Source: Zeugodacus cucurbitae
Lineage: Eukaryota > Arthropoda > Insecta > Diptera > Tephritidae
Assembly (NCBI RefSeq): GCF_028554725.1
Contig: NC_071671.1
Location: forward strand, 9,978,001 to 10,042,000
Direction of reading: 5' to 3'
DNA length: 64,000 nucleotides
Made by a program: the position numbers and the translations under genes. Under the pieces are notes generated by a model. It was not told the origin of the DNA, searched no databases, and saw only the letters and a program-made list of their open reading frames with translations. Within the stretch, counting starts at the first letter, position 1, and each line of letters starts with the position of its first letter. Below, piece by piece: positions 56,421-64,000 of the stretch.

Positions 56421-56892
56421 AGCGCTCTTGGTATTCGACTAATCGACTAACCGAATTAACCGAATAGGGCATTATTCGAATAATAATATTCGGTTTGCAC
56501 TATTCGGATAGTCGTCAGTCATCGACTATTCGATTAACCGCTCACGTCCGACTATTCGGTTAACCGTTCGTTGTCGACTATTCGAATAGTGTAAGTTCAT
56601 TAAATTTCTATTTTTATTGAAAAATGTGAAACACAGGAAAAATGTGCACAATTGACATTTTCATAAGTAAAAGCAAACAAAAATCAAAGGCTGCTTGGAT
56701 TTCAAACAATTTTCATTTATTCGAATAGTGACAGTATAACTATTCGAATAACCGCAGTAGATTAACTATTCGAATAGTCGTAACATTGCGACTAATCGAA
56801 TAGTGCTAACCGGTTAATATTCGTACGAGCGGTTACAAACCGGATATTCGAATAATCGGTTTTCAGGTTAATCGAATAATTTTAAGAGCCCT
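56421..56892 (+). mobile_element. hAT-like ATTCGAAT-rich element, copy 2 (without nested insertion)
   Basis: Left GCGCTCTTGGTATTCGACTA, right CGAATAATTTTAAGAGCC. Same ends and internal TATTCGAATA palindromes as 51401-52728 but only 472 bp, lacking the TTAA-flanked 820 bp. Confidence 0.7.
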
Positions 56893-57191
56893 AGTAGTAT
56901 TGTATTCGTATTACAAACCTGAATGAAAAAGCGGTAGCCAGTAGCCTAAGGTACTGTGGTGTTTCAATAGAATTATCTAAACAATATATCGTGATTTGTT
57001 CGAAGAGCTGAAGTGAGTGACATACATATGCTTTCGATAAGTATGCCGTACAAAAATTGGTCATTTTGCAAAAGCATCGCCATCGTCATCGCCTCTACCT
57101 CCAGTGACAGAATACTTTTATACGCGGAATGACGGACTAGTTGAATGTTATCTAGTCTACTCAGGACATATATGACCAATTTTAATCATAA

Positions 57192-58035
57192 TTCTTCTTC
57201 TTCTTGACTGGCGTAGAAACCGCTTATGCGGCTATAGCCGAGTCCACAACAGCGCGCCACGCATCTCTCCTTTTGGCAGTTTGGCGCCAATTGGTAATAC
57301 CAAGTGAAGACAGGTCCTTCTCCACCTGGTCCTTCCATCGGAGTGGAGGTCTCTCTCTTCCTCGGCTTCCACCAGCGGGTACTGCATCGAAAACTTTCAG
57401 AGCTGAGGCACTTTCGTCCATTCGAACAACATGACCCAGCGTAGCCGCTGTCTTTTTATACGCTGGACTATGTCTATGTCGTCAAACAACACATACCGCT
57501 CATCATTCCATTTTCTGCGGTATTTGCCGTTGTCAATGTTTAAGCGACCATAAATCTTCCGCAAAACCTTTCTCTCGAAAACTCCTAGTGCCGTCTCAGC
57601 GGATGTTGACATCGTCCACGCTTCTGCACCGTAAAGTAGGACGGGAATGATGAGAGACTTGTAGAGTTTGGTTTTTGTTCGTCGAGAGAGGACTTTACTT
57701 TTCAATTGCCTACTTAGTCCATAGTAGCACCTGTTGGCAAGAGTGATTCTGCGTTGGATTTCAAGGCTGACATTATTATCGGTGTTAATAATGGTTCCCA
57801 GGTATACGAAATTTTCTACAACTTCAAAGTTATGACTGTCAACAATGACGTGGGAGCCAAGACGCGAATGCGCTGACTGTTTGTTTGATGACAGGAGATA
57901 TTTCGTCTTGTCCTCGTTCACCACCAGACCCATTCGCTTCGCTTCCTTATCCAGGCGGGAAAAGGCAGAACCAACGTCGCGGGTGTTGTTTCCAATGATA
58001 TCGATATCATCGGCGGACGCCAGTAGCTGTATATA
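57192..58035 (-). mobile_element. RTE-like retrotransposon, 5'-truncated copy
   Basis: Minus-strand reading EVNEDKTKYLLSSNKQSAHS-like, KLYKSLIIPVLLYGAEAWTM and GRERPPLRWKDQVEKDL, in two overlapping frames (57397-57933 and 57224-57421). It equals the last third of the 996-residue ORF. It ends at a TTCTTCTTCTTC tail at 57192. Frameshifted near 57430, so inactive. Confidence 0.85.
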
Positions 58036-58036
58036 A

Positions 58037-59160
58037 TATTTCGTCGAGTGATCGGAAGTAAGTTAATGCTTCCATGCATCGCAAGTGGTTGTAAATTGAT
58101 ATCGTCGAGGACATTTTTACTTTTTTCGTCCTTGAGGCTAGGGACGTGATCAATAATAAACAAATATATATTTATGTATTTTGGTGAATGTTCAACGGAA
58201 TGTGTAATAAAAAATTAGCACGTCATTTCAGCACGTATTTAATAGCCCTGACCGAAGTAAGTACATACATATATACATGTATGTGCGCATACAATCAAAC
58301 ACCGCCACCTTACTTTGCATAATTACATAACTTTGTGTAATGCATTGACCGAAGCCGGACCCCCGTAAGACTAGTGAACGCACAGACAGACACACGCGCA
58401 GCAAAAGCAAGAGAATGCATACAGCTACGTAATGTGACCAAAAGTACTGGCGATTTTGGCGGTTCGTAGGCTTTACAGCCGGGAAGCCCAAAAAGGTGTC
58501 GACACGAAAGTGACTGAGCGGGCGAACAAGTGCTACCGTGTACAGTACGCAGCGACTAAAGCCAATACATACATACATATGTTAGCTGCGAAAAAATTGC
58601 GAATCAAGTGTAAGTGAAATAGGTTTTGTAATGGAAGTTGGTACTTCGATTACCACTAAATGTACTCCCCACACCTCTATAAGTATGTGTGTGTTCGTGT
58701 GCGCTCATTAATTGTCGTCGGTTGCATTGTGACTGTGGTTATTCTTATTATTGTTTTGACGCGCGGCGCAACTCGGAAATCGCATTGCGTATGCGCGAAG
58801 CGTACGACGAGCTGGCTAGCTGGCTGGCTGTCTTGAATCGCGTAATTCGCGCAGCGGCGTTGGCGCACCGCGTTCGTTGACGCAGTCGAATTGCGGGCGT
58901 GCGTACGCGCATCGTAACGATTTGTAAATCTATGCCAAAAATTAAATGCACACACACACACACAGGTAGATATCAATAAAATTAATTGGGCACACCGTGT
59001 GGACAAAGTAAAATGAAATAAAATCATGCAAAAGCCGAAAAACGAAGTCTACAACGCACCAGCCATTCTGGCAAAATTACGCCATCTTTAAACGAATGAA
59101 ATTGAAATTCCGAGTGCCGCCGTCGCACACATTATTTGCGAGTGCCACATTTTGCATGCA
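58037..59160. other. Upstream region of the Tweedle gene
   Basis: Contains an ACACACACAC microsatellite near 58950, a GC-richer stretch at 58760-58920 and CATACATA repeats. The open frames here show no protein-like pattern. It probably holds regulatory DNA for the cuticle gene. Confidence 0.35.
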
Positions 59161-59200
59161 TATAAAAGCATTTTCTGACCCAAAACATTATGTCAATTCA
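59161..59200 (+). promoter_or_regulatory. TATA box and initiator of the Tweedle gene
   Basis: TATAAAAG at 59161-59168 lies about 32 bp before a TCAATT initiator (59193-59198), the right distance for a fly TATA/Inr promoter. That gives a 5' UTR of about 112 bp. Strong TATA promoters are usual for cuticle genes with sharp stage-specific expression. Confidence 0.7.
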
Positions 59201-59306
59201 AACCGATTCCCCGAACGCGTAACACAAAGCAACGTTAAAGCTTAATACATCAGACGCCGCGTACTACAACTAGTATAACCACAATAAAAACAAAAATAAT
59301 AGCAAA

Positions 59307-59903
59307 ATGCGTTGTGTATTTGTGATCGCCTGCACCATCGCCATGGCTATGGCCATGCCAGAGCCACCATCATCCCGCTATGGACCACCACCAGTGCCAC
59401 AAAAGCAGTACGGCCCACCACCATCGGCGCCAGCGGAACAATATGGCCCACCACCCACACAGCCACCTCAGCCATTGCCAGTTTATGGTCCACCCGCACC
59501 CTTCTATGGTCCACCAGCGCCTGAGACGATTGTCACCAAGAATGTGTACGTCCATGTCCCACCAGAGGAGCCAGAAGTCTACCAGCCAGCCGAGCCCATC
59601 CAAACCGCTGTGCCAAAGAAGCATTACAAGATTATCTTCATCAAGGCACCAAACCCACCTGCACCCGTACAACAGGTGTTGCCACCTCCAGTGCAGGATG
59701 AACACAAGACACTCGTCTATGTGTTGGTGAAGAAACCAGAGGAACAGCAGCCATTGATATTGCCATCACCAGCGCCAACTGAGCCCAGCAAGCCAGAGGT
59801 TTACTTCATCAAATACAAGCAACAACAAAAGCCAGCCACACAATACGGTCCACCACCGGCACCAGCCGCCGAGTATGGTCCACCAGCGGCGGAGAAATTT
59901 TAA
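59307..59903 (+). CDS. Tweedle-family cuticle protein, 198 aa
   Basis: A secreted structural protein of the exoskeleton. Tweedle (DUF243) proteins bind chitin and help set larval and pupal body shape. Residues 1-16 form a signal peptide (MRCVFVIACTIAMAMA, cleavage likely before MPEP). It is followed by a Pro/Tyr-rich region with many YGPP repeats. The four conserved Tweedle blocks are then in order: NVYVHVPPEEPEV, KKHYKIIFIKAPNPPAP, KTLVYVLVKKPEEQQP and KPEVYFIKYKQQ. A short YGPP tail closes the protein. There is no aromatic-rich RR chitin-binding motif. It appears intronless in the coding part; the ATG at 59307 is the first after a TATA/Inr start. YGPP-flanked members such as TwdlE are the nearest type, but I do not assign a specific orthologue. 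Confidence 0.9.
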   Translation: MRCVFVIACTIAMAMAMPEPPSSRYGPPPVPQKQYGPPPSAPAEQYGPPPTQPPQPLPVYGPPAPFYGPPAPETIVTKNVYVHVPPEEPEVYQPAEPIQTAVPKKHYKIIFIKAPNPPAPVQQVLPPPVQDEHKTLVYVLVKKPEEQQPLILPSPAPTEPSKPEVYFIKYKQQQKPATQYGPPPAPAAEYGPPAAEKF

Positions 59904-60290
59904 ACTAGCACTTTCATGTGGCTTAGTTAGTGTGGATGACGTGGCGCTACTATCAGTGCGCTCGCTATTGTAAATAGGTTTCATCAATCCTCCTACCAGT
60001 ACTTAGTGCTTCGAATTAGTACAATTTTTAATGCACTCCGTTAGACGGATGTATTCATACATACATACATTTATAGTTTATGTATTAAGCTTCTTATTTC
60101 AGACAAACTCTTTTTATATTTCATTATTTGTTGATTTCTGTTATTTTTTGTTTTGTTGTACTAAATGTCCCATTAAATTATGATTCCATTTAAAAGATTC
60201 AACATTTTTTAACAAGGGGGAGGGAGGAAGGGAGGATAAAAACAAAAATGGTGCAAACAATTAAGTAAACATAAGTACGGCGACGAAAAG
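59904..60290. other. Tweedle 3' flank
   Basis: Contains the 3' UTR and AT-rich DNA with a CATACATA microsatellite at about 60057. No clear canonical polyadenylation hexamer; an ATTAAA at about 60172 is a possible variant. Confidence 0.4.
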
Positions 60291-60299
60291 GGGATCACA

Positions 60300-60845
60300 T
60301 ATGACAATATCAAGCGAAAACGGTCGTGGTCGAAGGCCGGTGAATCGTCCCAAACAGAGGCCAAGCCTGGATTGGCGGCCAGGAAGGTTTTGTTGTGTGT
60401 TTGGTGGGATTGGAAGGGAATAATCCACTATGAGTTGCTCGCATATGGCCAGACGCTTAATTCTACCATCTACTGCGAACAACTGGACCGCTTGAAGCAG
60501 CCGATCGACCAGAAGCGTCCAGAATTGGCCAGGAAGTAGTGTTCCACCAGGACAACGACAGACCATACACTTCTTTGATGACTCGTCAGAATCTCGGATG
60601 GGAGGTTTTATCGCATCCACCATATAGCCCGGACATAGCGTGAAGTGATTACCACCAGTTCCTGTCCATTGCGAACGCCTTTGGTGGCGTAATGTTGAAC
60701 ACAAAAGAGGCTTGTGAAAAGTGGCTGTCCGAGTTCTTCGCAAATAAGGAGGGGGGGTATTATGAAGTTGCCGTCTAGATGGAAACAGATTATCGAACGA
60801 AACGGCACATATTTGAACTCAATCCGATCACTGTAACAATTTTAT
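60300..60845 (+). pseudogene. Mariner transposase pseudogene (C-terminal half)
   Basis: Conceptual reading VLLCVWWDWKGIIHYELL, then TIYCEQLDRLK, then VVFHQDNDRPYTSLMTRQN, then HPPYSPDIA. These are the mariner catalytic blocks WWDWKG(V/I)(first Asp neighbourhood), FHQDNARPH and SPDLAPSDYH. A stop follows SPDIA and frameshifts separate the blocks. The final KLPSRWKQIIERNGTYL-type segment is recognisable at about 60765-60815. Different copy from the fragment at 48210. Confidence 0.8.
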
Positions 60846-60949
60846 AAAGTATTGAATAAAGGCATTGAATAAAGAGCAAAAAAGCGGAAGGGAGATATTT
60901 GCCAACCTAATACTTGATCGTTGTCTGGACTTAAAGTTTTGATATTATT

Positions 60950-61115
60950 CGATTTCTTTTGCATGGCCACCACGGGCACGCTTGCAGAAGTCCAGACGAT
61001 GAATCCAATTTTCCACGGTTTTCCAGCATAAATCGGCCGATACTGCTGCATTTTCACGTTCGATATCCGAACGCAGGTCATCAATCGTCGCTGGCTTGTT
61101 GGCATAGACCATAAA
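60950..61115 (-). pseudogene. Second DDE-transposase remnant (C-terminal type)
   Basis: The minus strand reads VYANKPATIDDLRSDIERE, then AVSADLCWKTVENWIHRLDF and CKRARGGH. This resembles the C-terminal end of a Tc1/mariner-superfamily transposase (family pattern: NKPATIEALxxNI, then VxENWxxRLDxCRASRG). Only about 55 residues remain. Confidence 0.6.
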
Positions 61116-61137
61116 CTTTATGCTTGATTATGATGTA

Positions 61138-62223
61138 GTTTCTTGACTGGCGTAGACACCGCTTACGCGGTTATAGCCGAGTCCACAACAGCGCGCCACA
61201 CATCTCTCGTTTTGGCAGTTTGGCGCCAATTGGAAATACCAAGTGAATACAGGTCCTTCCATCGGAGTGGAGGCCTCCCTCTTCCCCGGCTTCCACCAGC
61301 GGGTACTGCATCGAATACTTTCAGAGCTGGAGCACTTTCATCCATTCGAACAATATGACCTAGCCAGCGTAGCCGCTGTTTTTTTACTCGCTGGACTATG
61401 TCTATGTCGTCGAATAACACATACAGCTCATCGTTCCATCGTCTGCGGTATTTGCCGTTGCCAATTCTTAAGGGACCATAAATCTTCCTTTCTCTCGAAA
61501 ACTCCTAGTGCCGTCTTATCGGATGTTGACATCGTCCACGCTTCTGCACCGTAAAGTAGGACGGGAATGATGAGAGACTTGTAGAGTTTGGTTTTTGTTC
61601 GTCGAGAGAGGACTTTACTTTTCAATTGCCTACTCAGTCCATAGTAGCACCTGTTAGCAAGAGTGATTCTGCGTTGGATTTCAAGGCTGACATTATGCTG
61701 ATGCTGGAGCCTAGGTATACGAAATTATCTACAACTTCAAAGTTATGACTGTCAACAGTGACGTGGGAGCCAAGACGCGAATCCGCCGACTGTTTGCTTG
61801 ATGACAGGTGATATTTCGTCTTGTCCTCATTCACCTCCAGACCCATTCGCTTCGCCTTCTTATCCATGCGGGAAAAAGCAGAACAAACGGCGTGGTTGTT
61901 GCTTCCGCTGATATCAATATCATCGGCGTACGCCAGGAGCTGTACACTCTTGTAGAAGATTGTACCTTCTCTGTTTAGCTCTGCAGCTCTTATAATTTTT
62001 TCCAGCATCAGGTTAAAGAAGTCGCACGATAGTGAGTCATCTTGTCTGAAACCTCGTCTGGTATCGAACGACTGGGAGAGGTTCTTCCCGATCCTGACGG
62101 AGCTTTTGGTGTTGCTCAACGTCAGCTTACACAGCCGTATTAATTTTGCGGGGATACCAAATTCAGACATCGCGGCATAAAGGCAGCTCCTTTTCGTGCT
62201 GTCGAAAGCAGCTTTAAAGTCGA
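61138..62223 (-). mobile_element. RTE-like retrotransposon, 5'-truncated copy
   Basis: Minus-strand frames at 61634-62170, 61428-61625 and 61163-61420 match the last 360 or so residues of the 996-residue ORF, including YADDIDISGS. Small deletions shift the frame at least twice, so it is inactive. Its broken 5' end is immediately followed by a HINE-like 3' fragment. Confidence 0.88.
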
Positions 62224-62244
62224 TTTATGTTGTAGTTTAGTGAC

Positions 62245-62402
62245 GAAAAATGAATGAAAACAGCCGCGGATTTCCTCCAGCTTCCATATATTATATATAA
62301 TGCTTTACGCTATTTTGTTGGACTTTATGCCGACTATGTGGGTAAAATTGTGTGTGGTCGTAATAAAAATACATAAATATCTTGCGAGAGTATAAAATGT
62401 GG
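62245..62402 (+). mobile_element. HINE-like element, copy H (3' end only)
   Basis: The last 150 bp of the family, ending CTTGCGAGAGTATAAAATGT. The terminal GTTCGG/CCGAAC hairpin is lost. Confidence 0.65.
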
Positions 62403-63240
62403 TTTTGCCTATTGATACAATTAATGTATGACACATTTTTTGTATGAAACAAAGAAACTTAGATATGCTCATATTTACCAACTAAATGTATTAAAAATAG
62501 GTAAATGAAATAACAAATTTAACATTTCGACATTAAATTTTATTTAATTAGCTGCGCTAGCTCAGTTACTGATATCATAAATTTACGTAATATATAGTTA
62601 CATATATGTATGTATGTATGTATGTATGTAGTTTATAATATTGTATAGTGTAATATGGTTTATCGCTTTGGTTTGTTTGTATATCTTAATATTGCATTTG
62701 TAAGTAAATATTTACAACTTAATTTAATATTATTATTTTTTATAAAATATCATTAGCATGTGTATTGCAGTGCGCATGTATATATGTATGTATGTATGCG
62801 CATGTATGTAAGTAAATAAATATGTAATAATGAGTTAATACAAATTAAATTGCATTAATTCATGTTTAAAATTCAGAAGATGTCTAACAGTACATACGCA
62901 CATACATACATGCATACAAATCGGCACGTATACAAATAAACATACATCGGTATGTTTGTAGGTACAAAATTAAATAGTTTGCTTCGCACAGTTCTGTTAT
63001 ATTTTATATTCAAAATAGGCTTAAACGTTTTGATGAAGAATGAGAATGAGCTAGTAATAAATACTATATGCATATTACAATTATATATGTATGTACGAGT
63101 ATAACTGTACGAGTATTTCAGATGAGCAATTGTATTTGCCACTTACTTGTAAGCACATATGTATACATTTGTATAAAAACAGTCGATTTACATAATATGA
63201 AACAACTGCATTTAACTACTAAAAATAATGGGTTTCGAAT
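62403..63240. other. AT-rich intergenic with TATG microsatellites
   Basis: (TATG)n tracts at about 62606-62630 and 62780-62810, and CATACATA on the same strand at 62900. No gene seen. Confidence 0.5.
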
Positions 63241-63242
63241 CA

Positions 63243-63270
63243 TTTTTTTTTTTTTTTTTTTTTTTTTTTG
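63243..63270. repeat. Poly-T tract
   Basis: An uninterrupted run of about 26-28 T. It could be the A-tail of a minus-strand retroposed sequence, but no retroposed body is recognisable beside it. Confidence 0.7.
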
Positions 63271-63629
63271 TTTTGCATTAACAAATTCGACGTCGTACGC
63301 GTACAATTATGACATAATCTTGTTTGCTGTGCTCCCGCACTTGCTGCATTGGAAATCTGGTCACGTCTCGAAATTGAACCAATATTGATTTACGATGATA
63401 ATAATATTTAAATTGCATCAATATTCGCATTCAAACATTCAGTATATGTACATATACTCGTATATATGTACATAAATATAATATATGTACGTATATACAT
63501 ATTTGAATGCAGTTACAAAAATTATGAATTAAATAAATAAATTTCGGAAGTTATTGATGAAGTACAGTGCCTCTTATAAAAATAGCACCAACGTTGAAAT
63601 CCATTTTTATTCATAAAAAATATATAAAT

Positions 63630-64000
63630 ACTAGCTTTTACCCGCGACTTCGTCCGGAACATAATAGAGCAAAACTCCCAGCAAAAACCATAAAAAATCA
63701 CTTACTCAATTCAGTTTTCTGCCTACTTCCTAACCCCTAAGTACGATGACGTAATAATTTTGATGTTATATTCATTTTCAGGTAACCATCTATTACCTTA
63801 CAAACTTTCATCAAAATCCGTTCAGCCGACATGAAAGAGCAAAAGTCCCAAGAAAAACGACTGAAAATCACTAACTCAATTCAATTATCTGCCTACTGCC
63901 TACCCCCTAAGAACGATGGCGTGATTATTTATAGCCTATGACCATTTCTAGGTTATCATCTATCACCGTACCAAATTTCATCAAAATCCCTTCAGCTGTT
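63630..64000. repeat. Tandem 170-bp units of a widespread insect repeat, running off the right edge
   Basis: Begins ACTAGCTTTTACCCGCGACT, a sequence type that recurs at the edges of mobile elements in many insects. Two imperfect units follow: AGAGCAAAACTCCCAGCAAA at about 63666 and AGAGCAAAAGTCCCAAGAAA at about 63836. Each ends in TTTCATCAAAATCC(G/C)TTCAGC. No ORF. Confidence 0.65.

Noticed and set aside
59370..59705. 111-residue Trp/Leu-rich ORF opposite the Tweedle gene
   Set aside because: Antisense image of the YGPP/Pro repeats.

Overview
This is an insect chromosome window, most likely from a higher (brachyceran) fly and probably a tephritid fruit fly. The genes have short GT-AG introns and closest resemblance to Drosophila proteins: ORC3/Latheo, FLASH, a Strica-type caspase with a Ser/Thr-rich prodomain, and a Tweedle cuticle protein. 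Intergenic DNA is very AT-rich, studded with CATA/TATG microsatellites and crowded with fly-type transposon remnants. The species call is an inference; no marker locus is present.

Layout. 1-980: 3' end of an unrecognised + strand gene running in from the left, followed by about 5 kb of AT-rich DNA with a nested transposon pair. 6401-20437: a compact, mostly housekeeping cluster: ORC3 (-), FLASH (+, divergent from ORC3), an unorthodox AQP11/12-type aquaporin (-) and the mitochondrial complex I assembly factor TMEM186 (+). 21000-30172: a ten-exon SLC22-type organic ion transporter (-) whose introns hold a 1.65 kb AT-rich satellite and two mobile-element copies. 30173-46031: about 16 kb with no host gene that I can recognise, made largely of repeats, including a near-intact non-LTR retrotransposon with a 996-residue ORF and a partial copy facing it tail to tail. 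46032-50063: a four-exon Strica-like caspase (-), its first intron filled with four different transposon fragments. 50064-59160: nested transposons. 59307-59903: a Tweedle cuticle protein with a clear TATA/Inr promoter. 59904-64000: mariner and retrotransposon fragments and microsatellites.

I rebuilt five spliced genes by hand. Each joins into one uninterrupted frame: ORC3 4 exons/721 aa, FLASH 6 exons/2069 aa, aquaporin 4 exons/263 aa, SLC22 10 exons/597 aa, caspase 4 exons/620 aa. TMEM186 has one coding exon behind a 5' UTR intron. The genes do not form a pathway. ORC3 (replication origin) and FLASH (histone pre-mRNA processing) are both S-phase functions and share one intergenic region.

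The most interesting non-genic content is the repeat architecture. (i) An interspersed family (eight copies or fragments) has mirrored sub-terminal inverted repeats and a 3' hairpin, as in Helentron-associated (DINE-1-like) elements. (ii) A TTAA-flanked element is nested in a hAT-like element, and a second hAT-like copy is nearly empty of it. (iii) A short element family with CCGCCG-containing inverted ends has inserted into two other families. (iv) A palindrome of two retrotransposon 3' halves could form long double-stranded RNA. I found no operon-like system, CRISPR array, tRNA or rRNA.
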